This document shows positions 1 to 8,160 of a stretch of 64,000 nucleotides of DNA, one piece after another. The notes below the pieces were generated by a model. It saw only the letters and a program-made list of their open reading frames with translations. It did not search any database and was not told the origin of the DNA. The stretch lies in the NCBI GenBank assembly GCA_025451675.1, contig JANWJZ010000077.1:62001-126000 (forward strand). The letters run 5' to 3'. Position 1 is the stretch's first letter. Every line of letters begins with the position of its first letter. The DNA comes from Halanaerobiales bacterium. Lineage in GTDB: Bacteria; Bacillota; Halanaerobiia; Halanaerobiales; DTU029. The translations under genes and the position numbers were made by a program.

Positions 1-17
1 TAAAAGAGGTGAGTTTA

Positions 18-734
18 ATGAAACAAAATAATGTTTTTCTATTTGTTTTTCTATTACTTTTAATCAGTTTAAATATTTTTGCTGATTCTCTGCTGGAACA
101 GGGAATAAAGGAATATAACCGAAATAATTATAATGCAGCCATTGATTATCTAACAGGGGTACTGGTGGCGGACGAGGATAATTTTTCCGCCCATTATTAT
201 CTTGGTTTATCCTATTTAAAGATTAATGAATATGAGCTGGCCAGGAATTCTTTAGAAATTGCCAGACAATTATCACCCGGCCACTACAAAGTATACCTTA
301 ATCTGGGCCGGGCTTATTATAATCTGAAGGAGTATCAGGAAGCCCTTGCTGTTTTACAGGAGGCTGAAATAATTGAGCCAAATGATGCCCAGATCTATAA
401 TGTTCAGGGTTTAGTATACATGGATTTAAAGGATTATGAAAAAGCTATTGAAAATTATAAAAGGGCTGCTGATTTAAATCCAGGAAATTATTATGTATTA
501 AATAATCTGGGTTACCTGTATATATTGAATAACCGATATGATGAAGCAAGGGATGTACTGGAAAAAGCAGTTAATTTAAATCCACCGGTGGCATATATAT
601 ATAATAATTTAGCTATAAGCTATGAGAACTTAAGAGAATATGAAAAGGCCAGACAGTATTATCAGAAAGCCCTGGAGGTAGATCCAGGCTATGAGAAAGC
701 AAGAATAAATCTGGAAAGAATAAAAGATTTATAA
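18..734 (+). CDS. Secreted TPR-repeat protein
   Basis: Protein of about 238 residues made almost wholly of tetratricopeptide repeats after an N-terminal hydrophobic segment (about residues 5-22) that looks like a signal peptide or anchor. Repeats carry the usual Y/G/A/P spacing (for example YLGLSYLKINEYELA and NLGYLYILNNRYDEA), about six in total. I start at the ATG at 18 because AGAGGTG at 5-11 has proper spacing; a GTG at 9 is in frame but overlaps that site. TPRs bind proteins; the likely location is the extracytoplasmic face of the membrane. The partner is unknown. The gene is close to the left edge, so upstream operon partners cannot be judged. Confidence 0.88.
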   Translation: MKQNNVFLFVFLLLLISLNIFADSLLEQGIKEYNRNNYNAAIDYLTGVLVADEDNFSAHYYLGLSYLKINEYELARNSLEIARQLSPGHYKVYLNLGRAYYNLKEYQEALAVLQEAEIIEPNDAQIYNVQGLVYMDLKDYEKAIENYKRAADLNPGNYYVLNNLGYLYILNNRYDEARDVLEKAVNLNPPVAYIYNNLAISYENLREYEKARQYYQKALEVDPGYEKARINLERIKDL

Positions 735-741
735 AAATAAA

Positions 742-762
742 GCTCCCGGCAAATCCGGGAGC
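742..762. terminator. Bidirectional intrinsic terminator
   Basis: GCTCCCGG and CCGGGAGC arms separated by five bases, with A-rich sequence before and T-rich sequence after. It lies between the convergent TPR and MerR-family genes and can serve both. Confidence 0.85.
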
Positions 763-763
763 C

Positions 764-1282
764 TTATTTATTTTTACTCCAGGGTAATAATTTATGTATC
801 AGGCCTGTATTTTTTTCTTTTTTTTCATTGAGCCGGTAGCGGATTTCTTTAATTAATTCCCTGTCACGCCGTTCCTGGGTTATGCTTAAGAGTTTTATAG
901 CCTGTAAATAGTCTTCTCTTAAATGTTTTTGTCCATTTTTTAGCTCTTCAATGCCATTTTCTATCTGATCAAATTTTTCCAGCAAAGCATGTAAAAAATC
1001 GGCCACATTTGGATCCGTATTGGCAATTAAGGTTGCGGCAATGTCCTGCTTGCTTTTTTCCAGGTTCAGTATTTCCCGGACCTGTTTTATGGAATATTTC
1101 TGTTCATAGAGGTATCTCTTTATTTCTTTTAAAAGGGCGATATCTTCTTTGCTGTATTGCCTGTAACCATTTTCATTTCTCTGTATATTAAGGATATTAC
1201 CGAATTCAGATTCCCAATATCTTAGAGTGGATGGTGCCACGTTTAGAATTTTTGCCGCCTCTGAAGTGGTGTATGTTTCCAT
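764..1282 (-). CDS. MerR-family transcriptional regulator
   Basis: 172 residues. An N-terminal winged helix-turn-helix of MerR type (residues 3-70: TSEAAKILNVAPSTLRYWE, then NGYRQYSKEDI) is followed by a charged helical segment predicted to form a dimerising coiled coil (about 75-150) and a basic tail. There are no Cys residues suited to metal sensing, so it is not a MerR/CueR-type metal sensor; the long helix resembles the chromosome- or envelope-related MerR proteins of Firmicutes. It has a GGAGGG ribosome site. It is transcribed away from the TPR-SpoIID gene, and the 180-bp gap between them may hold its operator, although I could not pick one out. The effector and targets are unknown. Confidence 0.9.
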   Translation of the reverse strand: METYTTSEAAKILNVAPSTLRYWESEFGNILNIQRNENGYRQYSKEDIALLKEIKRYLYEQKYSIKQVREILNLEKSKQDIAATLIANTDPNVADFLHALLEKFDQIENGIEELKNGQKHLREDYLQAIKLLSITQERRDRELIKEIRYRLNEKKEKNTGLIHKLLPWSKNK

Positions 1283-1465
1283 ATGATGTTTTCCCTCCTT
1301 CCACAGAGACTGAATTTATTTTCTATTTAATAATTCTATATTTAGTAAATAATTCCTGCTGGTAAGTTTAATTTAAAGAAGGATTTAGCTTGACTTTAAA
1401 GAATAATTATATCAGAAACAGAAATAAACAAAAAAATTATTTATTCTACAAAATAGGAGGATATG

Positions 1466-3592
1466 ATGAAGAAAAAATTACTGTTTGTTTTTATAACCGG
1501 AGTTATGTTAGGTTTTTCTGCGGTGTTAGTAAATTATTTTGTTTTTACTCCTGCAATAAATTCCAGCCAGCAGGTAATACAGGTACTGGAAGAAATGTCT
1601 ACTGAGGAATGGAATGAATTGTTAGCAGAGGGAAAACAGGAATATTATAGAGGAAATCTGGATAGTGCAATCAATATATACGAAAGGCTGTTGAATACTA
1701 CATATGATAAAAAAGAACCACTGAAAAATCTATACTATATCAACAAGGAAATGGGAGATTATGGTAAATCCAATTATTATTTAAAATATTTGATCAAAGA
1801 AGAGAAAGATAATTATGAGTGGAAATATAAATATGGTGTAAATTTATACTTGATGGGCCAATGGAAAGAATCCAGAGAAATGCTGGAAAAAGTCTATCTT
1901 TATTACACGGAAAATGATATGACTGAGCTGGATGCAAAAGAACAATCGATACTGGCCTATTATCTTGGGCAGGTTTATTTTGCCAGTGGCGAACTTGAAA
2001 AGGCTGAGACATTTTTTAATCATGGTATTGAAATAATGCCTGCCCAGGTGCTTAATTATATAGGTTTAGCGGAATTATACAGGCATAAAGAAGAATATGA
2101 GAAAGCCATTGATTGCTATCTTTCAGCTATAAAAAGAGACAGCAGCCTGGCTAATTATTATCCGGAAATAGCCAGACTCTATGATAAAATAGGAAATGAA
2201 AGAGAGGCTTTAAATTACTGGAACCGTAGCATTTCGACCGGTCATAGTTCGGCATTGGCCAGAAAAAGGGTAGAGGAGATTACCAGGAAATATCCGGAAT
2301 TTGTCAAAGAAGAGAAAGAACTTAAGGATCTGGCCAGAGAGAAAATAAAATGGCTCAAGGTAAGTGATTATTCCATTCCGGAAGATACTGTACCGACAAT
2401 CAGGGTAGGTATTGTAGATAATGTAAATAAGCTTTCCTTTAAGGCCGGAAGCGATTTCCAAATACTTGATAAGAATAATAATATGCTATTGAAAGGAAGC
2501 AAAGACCTGGCCTATAGGATTGATTTTAATAATTCATATTTTAAAATTTATCAGGAAGATAAACTGATTAAAACTATCGGCAGCAGGGATCCTCTGAGGA
2601 TCAGGCTTACAGATAATAATTATCCCATACTCCTTTATGATATCTCCTATGGTGCGGGATACTTCTGGGCAGGAACGGAAGACCGGCAATATCGGGGAGT
2701 TATGGAACTTTATCCAGCAGGAAACAATGATTTCCATATTATCAATATCTTAAATATGGAGGAATATCTCTTTTCCGTGGTCCCCGCAGAGATGCCAGCC
2801 TGGTGGCCTGATGAGGCTATAAAAGCACAGGCCATAGCAGCCCGTAGTTATGCCATGAGTAATCTGGGCAGGCATAGGAACAAAGGATATGATCTCTGTG
2901 ATACTGTTCATTGTGCTGCCTATAATGGTGTGAAATCAGAGACAGAGAGGACCAATAAACTAATCCTGGAAACCCTGGGAGAGGTGGCAGTACATGATAT
3001 GAAGGTCATAAATACAGTTTTTAGCAGCAATAGCGGAGGTTTTTCAGAAAAGAGTCTGGAAATCTGGGGAAATGATTATCCTTATTTACAGGGAGCAAAT
3101 AATCTGCTGGATAGTTCATACCAGTTTCCCCTGGAGCCCTATGAACTGGAAAAGTGGTTAAGGACAGAACCTGAGTCTTTCTCCAGGACCAGCTTTGCAG
3201 GCAGTAATATCTATAGATGGATAAAGATCATAGACTCTGCTTACCTTGTTGAGAAATATAACCTGCAGGAGTTGATAGACATAAGACCGCATAAACGCAG
3301 TATAGGCGGTACTGTAGCAGAGGTAATAATTAAGGGTAAGGAGAGGGAACTGGTAATTAAGGGAGATAGTATCAGGAGTGCCCTGGGCGGGTTAAAGAGT
3401 AACAGGTTTGTTCTGGAGAAGGTTTATTCAGAGGAAGGAAAGCTGGACAAGATAATATTTTACGGCAGTGGATGGGGACATCATGTAGGAATGGACCAGA
3501 CTGCTGCTGCTGAGATGTCCCGGAGAGACTATGGTTATAAAGAGATAATAGAACATTTTTATCAGGGAAGTTCTATTGAAAAAGTTTATTAA
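1466..3592 (+). CDS. TPR-SpoIID/LytB-domain protein (probable peptidoglycan lytic transglycosylase)
   Basis: About 708 residues: an N-terminal membrane anchor (about 4-26), a TPR region (about 45-300), a linker or beta domain (about 300-420) and a C-terminal SpoIID/LytB domain (about 425-700). The SpoIID core is clear: VVPAEMPAWWPDEAIKAQAI near residue 440 includes the Glu that is catalytic in SpoIID, CDTVHC near 478 matches the metal-binding region, and the domain closes with GSGWGHHVGMDQ. SpoIID enzymes cut stem-less glycan strands, in sporulation as partners of SpoIIP and SpoIIQ. The TPR fusion makes this larger than classical SpoIID (about 330-340 residues). AGGAGG at 1455-1460 favours the ATG at 1466; an ATG at 1463 also fits. 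It could be vegetative rather than sporulation-specific. Confidence 0.9.
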   Translation: MKKKLLFVFITGVMLGFSAVLVNYFVFTPAINSSQQVIQVLEEMSTEEWNELLAEGKQEYYRGNLDSAINIYERLLNTTYDKKEPLKNLYYINKEMGDYGKSNYYLKYLIKEEKDNYEWKYKYGVNLYLMGQWKESREMLEKVYLYYTENDMTELDAKEQSILAYYLGQVYFASGELEKAETFFNHGIEIMPAQVLNYIGLAELYRHKEEYEKAIDCYLSAIKRDSSLANYYPEIARLYDKIGNEREALNYWNRSISTGHSSALARKRVEEITRKYPEFVKEEKELKDLAREKIKWLKVSDYSIPEDTVPTIRVGIVDNVNKLSFKAGSDFQILDKNNNMLLKGSKDLAYRIDFNNSYFKIYQEDKLIKTIGSRDPLRIRLTDNNYPILLYDISYGAGYFWAGTEDRQYRGVMELYPAGNNDFHIINILNMEEYLFSVVPAEMPAWWPDEAIKAQAIAARSYAMSNLGRHRNKGYDLCDTVHCAAYNGVKSETERTNKLILETLGEVAVHDMKVINTVFSSNSGGFSEKSLEIWGNDYPYLQGANNLLDSSYQFPLEPYELEKWLRTEPESFSRTSFAGSNIYRWIKIIDSAYLVEKYNLQELIDIRPHKRSIGGTVAEVIIKGKERELVIKGDSIRSALGGLKSNRFVLEKVYSEEGKLDKIIFYGSGWGHHVGMDQTAAAEMSRRDYGYKEIIEHFYQGSSIEKVY

Positions 3593-3607
3593 ATATCTTA
3601 AAGAGAG

Positions 3608-3632
3608 AAAACCCCGACTGACGGGGTTTTTT
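3608..3632 (+). terminator. Intrinsic terminator after the SpoIID-like gene
   Basis: AAAACCCCG and CGGGGTTTT arms around a five-base loop, running into TTTTTT. It follows the stop at 3592. Confidence 0.9.
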
Positions 3633-3721
3633 GCTTTTAAATAATGGGTAAAAATGTATATTAAAAGAAAATGTGGCAAAAATATATAACATAGTATAAG
3701 TTGAGGAATGGAGGTATTGGA

Positions 3722-4543
3722 ATGAGTTTAAAGAAAAAATTACTACTGGCTTTTTTCATAATAATTCTTCTATCGTCAATAATAAGTGCAGAAGGATTTA
3801 TAAGTTACCTTGTCAGAAAGGGAGATAATTTGTCAGCTATTGCCAGCAAATTTAATGTAAATTTACAGGAATTAATTGAAATTAATCAGATCCAGAATCC
3901 TGATTTAATTTATGTAAACCAGGAACTAAAGATACCTGTAAATGAACAAAAATATCGGGTGCGAAAAGGAGATTCCCTGTGGAAAATCGCGGAAAGGTTT
4001 GCTGTTAAAGTAAGCAGCTTGATTAAACTGAATAATATTACTACGCCTGATAAAATCTATGTTGGCCAGGAATTGTTAATCCCGGAGAAGGAGAGCAAAG
4101 AGCAATATCAGTTGGCTTCCAGGGGGCAAAGTATCAACTATATCTGGCCAGTAAAGGGAAAGATAAGTTCTTATTATGGTTGGCGGGAACATCCTGTCTA
4201 TAAAGAAAGGATATTCCACACTGGCATAGATATTGCTGTCCCCTATGGTACGCCAGTCTATGCAGCGGCAGCAGGGGTGATAGAATACAGCGGTTGGTCA
4301 GAGGGTTATGGTAACCTGGTAATTATAAGACACAGGGATAATAGCCAGACCTATTATGGCCATAATTTAAAATTGCTGGTTAAGGAGGGTGAGCAGGTAA
4401 AACAGGGGAAGGTAATAGCCTTCAGTGGTAATAGTGGTGTCTCTACAGGTCCCCATTTACATTTTGAAATAAGGATTGATAACAGGCATGTTGATCCCTT
4501 AAGATATCTTGACAGTAACTATCTGAGCAGGAATATAAGGTAG
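3722..4543 (+). CDS. LysM-LysM-M23 cell-wall metalloendopeptidase
   Basis: 273 residues: signal peptide (about 1-24), two LysM glycan-binding domains (about 26-70 and 80-125) and a C-terminal M23 (lysostaphin/LytM-type) zinc peptidase domain (about 145-265). Metal and catalytic motifs are intact: H166-T-G-I-D170 and H245-L-H247-F. M23 enzymes cut peptide cross-bridges in peptidoglycan. GGAGGT at 3710-3715 sets the ATG at 3722; the in-frame TTG at 3701 lies upstream of that site and is unlikely. A related PG-binding/LysM/M23 protein is encoded at 6213-7226. Likely a wall-remodelling enzyme, vegetative or in spore development. Confidence 0.93.
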   Translation: MSLKKKLLLAFFIIILLSSIISAEGFISYLVRKGDNLSAIASKFNVNLQELIEINQIQNPDLIYVNQELKIPVNEQKYRVRKGDSLWKIAERFAVKVSSLIKLNNITTPDKIYVGQELLIPEKESKEQYQLASRGQSINYIWPVKGKISSYYGWREHPVYKERIFHTGIDIAVPYGTPVYAAAAGVIEYSGWSEGYGNLVIIRHRDNSQTYYGHNLKLLVKEGEQVKQGKVIAFSGNSGVSTGPHLHFEIRIDNRHVDPLRYLDSNYLSRNIR

Positions 4544-4558
4544 AGAAGGAGGAAAAGA

Positions 4559-4762
4559 TTGAGAAAAGAAGAGAAAATAGATGAAATAGTCCATTTCGTT
4601 ACCAGTAATCCAGACTCTACAGCCAGCAGGGCAATCCTGAGAAGATATTATTTAAACAATAATCTCTATGAGACCAGTAAAGAACTGGCTATCCATTTAA
4701 AGCAGGTTCTGGAAGAAAAGGAAGCAGATGAGATAGATTTTTGTTTTTATCTGGTAAAATAG
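4559..4762 (+). CDS. Small hypothetical protein, 67 residues
   Basis: Starts with TTG at 4559 preceded by AAGGAGG (4547-4553), 15 bases after the M23 gene, so probably co-transcribed with it. The product is hydrophilic and helical, rich in Glu and Lys, with no membrane segment, Cys pair or motif I recognise. Coding is supported by the strong ribosome site and close spacing. A short palindrome (AGCTGCAGCT) followed by T residues comes directly after the stop and may end the transcript. The function is unknown. Confidence 0.7.
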   Translation: MRKEEKIDEIVHFVTSNPDSTASRAILRRYYLNNNLYETSKELAIHLKQVLEEKEADEIDFCFYLVK

Positions 4763-4781
4763 GAGAGCTGCAGCTTTTTAT

Positions 4782-4810
4782 TTGACAAGGCCGGGAAACT
4801 AAAGTAAAAT
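4782..4810 (+). promoter_or_regulatory. Sigma-A-type promoter for the MBL-fold gene
   Basis: TTGACA at 4782-4787, a 17-base spacer and TAAAAT at 4805-4810, about 35 bases before the MBL-fold hydrolase start. Confidence 0.7.
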
Positions 4811-4844
4811 TTATAATAAATATTAATATTTTTGCATAATAGGG

Positions 4845-5621
4845 ATGATGGCTTTGAAGATCAGATTTTTAGGAACAGGTACCTCTCATGGAGTTCCGCT
4901 CCTGGGTTGTCGATGTGAAACCTGCAGCTCAACAGACCAGAGAAACAAAAGGTATCGATCTGCTCTTTTTATTGAAAAGGATGGTAAATCTTTATTAATC
5001 GATACACCACAGGAATTGCGCTTACAGCTACTGGAAAATGAAATTACATGGGTAGATGCTGTTTTATACACCCATCCTCATGCGGATCATATTCTGGGTT
5101 TTGATGATCTCCGCTCCATCAATAGAATTACAGGGGAATGTGTGCAATGCTATGGTAATGAATTCACAATCAAAGAAATCCACCGGGTTTTTCAATATGT
5201 TTTTAATCCTGTTCAAATAGGCGGTGGTTTACCCCAGGTCTCCTTAAATATTATAAATGAACCTTTTAATATATCCGGCATAGATATTATTCCTTTACCT
5301 GTTAAGCACGGTAAACTGGATATATTGGGTTACCGGGTAGGTGATTTTGCCTATATAACTGATTGTAGTTATATACCGGCAGAGACCATGGAATTGCTTT
5401 CTGGAGTAAGATTTCTGGTGCTGGGAGCCCTGCGTTTCCGGAAACATACTACTCATATGACTATTGATGAAGCAATTTCTGTTATTAAAAAACTCAAACC
5501 TCTGAAGGCTTTTTTGACTCATCTCTCCCATGATGTAGAATATAATTCTACACAGGAGAATTTACCTGCCGGGATATATCTAGCCTATGATGGACTTGAA
5601 ATTGAATTAGAGGAGGAATGA
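4845..5621 (+). CDS. MBL-fold metallo-hydrolase (PhnP/RNase Z-like)
   Basis: 258 residues. The N-terminus GTGTSHGVPLLGCRCETC is typical of the PhnP-like branch of the metallo-beta-lactamase fold, where the Cys cluster binds a structural metal. HPHADH near residue 80 is the metal-binding HxHxDH motif, and later motifs (TDCSY, HLSHD) supply further ligands. PhnP is a cyclic-phosphodiesterase, but no phosphonate (phn) genes are present here, so the substrate is open; a phosphodiester is likely. The ATG at 4845 is given as start; AGGGA lies so close that the ATG at 4848 or the TTG at 4854 (giving MKIRFLGTG) could be the true one. It overlaps the trmL region and is probably co-transcribed with it. 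Confidence 0.9.
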   Translation: MMALKIRFLGTGTSHGVPLLGCRCETCSSTDQRNKRYRSALFIEKDGKSLLIDTPQELRLQLLENEITWVDAVLYTHPHADHILGFDDLRSINRITGECVQCYGNEFTIKEIHRVFQYVFNPVQIGGGLPQVSLNIINEPFNISGIDIIPLPVKHGKLDILGYRVGDFAYITDCSYIPAETMELLSGVRFLVLGALRFRKHTTHMTIDEAISVIKKLKPLKAFLTHLSHDVEYNSTQENLPAGIYLAYDGLEIELEEE

Positions 5622-5623
5622 GA

Positions 5624-6103
5624 ATGAATATTGTCCTGGTTGAACCAGAAATACCGCAAAATACCGGTAATATTGCCCGGACCTGTGCCGTAACCAAAAG
5701 CAGGCTATTCCTTGTCGGGCCATTGGGCTTTTCCCTTGATGACAGATATTTAAAAAGGGCTGGCCTGGATTATTGGGATAAATTGGATATCCAATATTAT
5801 GATTCCCTTGCTGATATATTCAGGGATTATCCAGATAAGAATTTTTATTTTGCTACAACCAAGGCTGGAAAGTGCTATACAGAAGTTGCCTATCAGTATG
5901 ATGATTTTATAGTTTTCGGGAAAGAGACAGCCGGCCTACCTGAATCTTTACTGCAAAGTAATTTAGACAGGTGTATACGCATACCAATGGGTGAAGAGTT
6001 AAGATCTTTAAATTTATCTAATTCAGTAGCCATAATTTTATATGAAGCCCTCAGGCAAATGGATTTTCCCGGTCTTGAAAAACGGGGAAAATTTGTGTAT
6101 TGA
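5624..6103 (+). CDS. trmL: tRNA (cytidine/uridine-2'-O-)-methyltransferase, TrmL type
   Basis: SPOUT-class methyltransferase of about 159 residues. It shows the family signature MNIVLVEPEIPQNTGNIAR at the N-terminus, the knot region with FGKETAGLP, and RIPMGEELRSLNLSNSVAI at the C-terminus, which forms the AdoMet-binding trefoil knot. TrmL methylates the 2'-OH of nucleotide 34 in certain tRNA-Leu anticodons. AGGAGG at 5611-5616 is correctly spaced for the ATG at 5624; an ATG at 5618 overlaps the MBL stop codon but sits too close to the ribosome site. Translational coupling with the preceding gene is likely. Confidence 0.95.
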   Translation: MNIVLVEPEIPQNTGNIARTCAVTKSRLFLVGPLGFSLDDRYLKRAGLDYWDKLDIQYYDSLADIFRDYPDKNFYFATTKAGKCYTEVAYQYDDFIVFGKETAGLPESLLQSNLDRCIRIPMGEELRSLNLSNSVAIILYEALRQMDFPGLEKRGKFVY

Positions 6104-6212
6104 TAAAAAAATGCAGGATTTTTCATCATTGTTGTAGAATATTAGATATAGTTGTTATTTTCCCGGCTAATTATACGTACTTTTATAATTCTTTATACAG
6201 GGAGGATTTTTC

Positions 6213-7226
6213 ATGGGGAAAAAAGGACTTATACTTATTCTTATATTTTTTATAATTTTTAATGTACATACTCTGGCAGCGAAATATGAATTGGGAGACC
6301 AGGGAGAAGGGGTAAAACAAATACAGCAATATCTTTATGATATAGGATATGATGTAGATATTGATGGTATATACGGACATCGTACTGTAGAAATTGTTAA
6401 GAATTTTCAATACAATAATGGATTAAAGGTTGATGGGATAGTTGGCGAAGAGACCCTTGCAGTCCTGGAAGAGATGGTGAAAGATATTACCTATGTTGTC
6501 CAGCCCGGAGATACCCTTTCGGAAATTGCGGCAAAATATAATATAACAGTAAAAGCCCTTAAGGATTTTAATCGATTGAAAAATGATATGATCAGGATTG
6601 GCCAGGAACTGAAAATTCCCAGGACCGGTATAGGCGGAGGAGAGGATGGTAATGTCTATACCAATATTTTTCATGAAGTCCGGCCCGGTGATTCATTATA
6701 TTTACTGGCCCGTAAATATGGAGTTGAAATAGAGACGATTAAGCTGGCCAATAACCTGAGAACTGATATCATTTATGTTGGTCAAAATCTGGTCATACCC
6801 CATTTACAAAGGGATGTTAACCAACCTTTTGAATTAAAAAAGGGTGCTTTTATCTGGCCCGTATTGGGGAGAATTTCTTCAGGCTATGGCTATCGGATAC
6901 ACCCGATACGGGGAGAAAGACATTTTCATGGTGGTATAGATATAGCTGTTCCCCTTGGAACACCAATCAGGGCTGCAGCGGCCGGTACAGTAGTTCAAAG
7001 TGGATATATAAATGGTTTTGGCAAGACAATTGTTATTGATCACGGCAATGGAATCCAGACCTTATATGCCCATAATTCCAGATTGTTGGTCAGGGCAGGA
7101 GCCCAGGTAAACCTGGGTCAGGTGATAGCCCTGGCAGGAAGTACAGGAACCAGTACTGGCAGCCACCTGGATTTCCGTATCTATAAAGATAACAATACTG
7201 TAAATCCGTTGGATTACTTACCATAG
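6213..7226 (+). CDS. PG-binding/LysM/M23 peptidase-like protein with altered HxH motif
   Basis: 337 residues: signal peptide (about 1-23), a PG_binding_1 domain (about 25-85), two LysM domains (about 94-138 and 155-198) and an M23 domain (about 222-335). The first metal motif is intact (H239-G-G-I-D243), but the second reads S-H318-L-D320-F where M23 enzymes have HxH, so the third zinc ligand is Asp instead of His. The protein may still bind zinc through Asp, may be a weakened enzyme, or may be a non-catalytic wall-binding or activator protein like EnvC/NlpD. GGGAGG precedes the ATG. It is a paralogue of the canonical M23 protein at 3722-4543. See findings. Confidence 0.92.
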   Translation: MGKKGLILILIFFIIFNVHTLAAKYELGDQGEGVKQIQQYLYDIGYDVDIDGIYGHRTVEIVKNFQYNNGLKVDGIVGEETLAVLEEMVKDITYVVQPGDTLSEIAAKYNITVKALKDFNRLKNDMIRIGQELKIPRTGIGGGEDGNVYTNIFHEVRPGDSLYLLARKYGVEIETIKLANNLRTDIIYVGQNLVIPHLQRDVNQPFELKKGAFIWPVLGRISSGYGYRIHPIRGERHFHGGIDIAVPLGTPIRAAAAGTVVQSGYINGFGKTIVIDHGNGIQTLYAHNSRLLVRAGAQVNLGQVIALAGSTGTSTGSHLDFRIYKDNNTVNPLDYLP

Positions 7227-7245
7227 ATTTTATAAAACATGTAAA

Positions 7246-7268
7246 AAAAACCCCATTAAGGGGTTTTT
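7246..7268. terminator. Bidirectional intrinsic terminator
   Basis: AAAAACCCC and GGGGTTTTT arms around ATTAA, placed between the M23-like gene (+) and the convergent nrdD-nrdG operon (-). It works in both directions. Confidence 0.9.
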
Positions 7269-7273
7269 CTTAT

Positions 7274-7429
7274 TTAGACAGCATAGTTTTCCTTGCTTTT
7301 TTCCATTGTTAATATTTTATCATAGGTTTTCCTGTCCTTAAATTCTTCTTTCTTGCCATGATTCCACTGAGATACCGGTGTTAAAAAACCAACTACTCTG
7401 GAATAAATCTCACATTTTTGTCTTTTCAT
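7274..7429 (-). CDS. Separate glycyl-radical (C-terminal) domain of anaerobic ribonucleotide reductase
   Basis: A 51-residue frame read on the minus strand from ATG at 7429-7427 to TAA at 7276-7274, with AGGGGAGGT nine bases before the start. The product reads KCEIYSRVVGFL near residues 5-16, then PVSQWNHGKKEEFKDRK. This matches the glycyl-radical tail of class III NrdD proteins (RVxGY/F followed by a conserved WN-GK segment); Gly14 would carry the radical. The NrdD at 8161-10185 stops just after its C-terminal Cys cluster and lacks this tail. The gene begins 16 bases after the nrdG stop, so the operon order is nrdD-nrdG-tail. I infer that it binds NrdD and is activated by NrdG, as YfiD serves pyruvate formate-lyase. 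It is short enough to be missed by gene callers. Confidence 0.85.
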   Translation of the reverse strand: MKRQKCEIYSRVVGFLTPVSQWNHGKKEEFKDRKTYDKILTMEKSKENYAV

Positions 7430-7445
7430 TTATTAAGACCTCCCC

Positions 7446-8141
7446 TTAATTTCTTATCCCTACTTTTTTTATATAGTTATTGGCTATATCTTTAAACTCC
7501 TCCAGTACAGCAGGAGGAAAGCCATTCAGTCCCATTAAATCAGGATTAAAAGTATTATTCGGCCTGAAATTTTGTATGAAATATTGTTTACTGCCTTTAA
7601 TTAAATGGACAATATCCAGCAAATCATTTTTGTTATGAATTCCAGGTACAAAAGTTGTGCGGAATTCATAATCTATCTCCGCTTCTTTAATTAGAGAGAT
7701 AGAGTGTAAGATATTGTCAGTGTTTACATTACTCCCGCTAATCTCTTCATATCTATCCAGTGGCCCTTTTATATCCATGGCAATATAATCTATAAGCCTG
7801 TCCTTAAACAATGTTTTAATTAATTCCGGGTTACTGCCATTTGTATCAAGTTTAATATCCAGGCCAATTTTTTTTATCTTTACTAAAAAATCATATAAGT
7901 CAGCCTGTAGAGTTGGTTCTCCGCCCGTGATACTTATACCATCAATTAAACCTTTTCTTTTCTTCAGAAAACCGAAGATATAGTCCTGGGGAAAATATTC
8001 CCTGTCACAGCTTTCCAGAGCAATCAGTTCTGAATTATGACAATAGGGGCACTTAAAATTACAACCCTGTGTGAAAAGAACAGAAACTATTTTCCCCGGA
8101 TATTCGATTAGACTGGTTTTCTGTAATCCAGTAATCTTCAT
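7446..8141 (-). CDS. nrdG: Anaerobic ribonucleoside-triphosphate reductase activating protein
   Basis: 231-residue radical-SAM enzyme. The 4Fe-4S motif CNFKCPYC is near residue 28, followed by GGEPTLQ (the GGE motif that binds the AdoMet amino group). NrdG uses AdoMet and a reduced cluster to place the glycyl radical on NrdD. It starts 19 bases after the nrdD stop and is followed by the 51-residue glycyl-radical gene, so it lies between the two parts of its substrate. The family, also labelled TIGR02495-like, is about 230 residues in Firmicutes, matching this length. Confidence 0.95.
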   Translation of the reverse strand: MKITGLQKTSLIEYPGKIVSVLFTQGCNFKCPYCHNSELIALESCDREYFPQDYIFGFLKKRKGLIDGISITGGEPTLQADLYDFLVKIKKIGLDIKLDTNGSNPELIKTLFKDRLIDYIAMDIKGPLDRYEEISGSNVNTDNILHSISLIKEAEIDYEFRTTFVPGIHNKNDLLDIVHLIKGSKQYFIQNFRPNNTFNPDLMGLNGFPPAVLEEFKDIANNYIKKVGIRN

Positions 8142-8160
8142 GGTAAAATCCTCACTATAT

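Noticed and set aside
1300-1460. Promoter candidates between the MerR and SpoIID-like genes
   Set aside because: A TTGACT at about 1390 has no acceptable -10 at 16-18 bases; no site was good enough to list.
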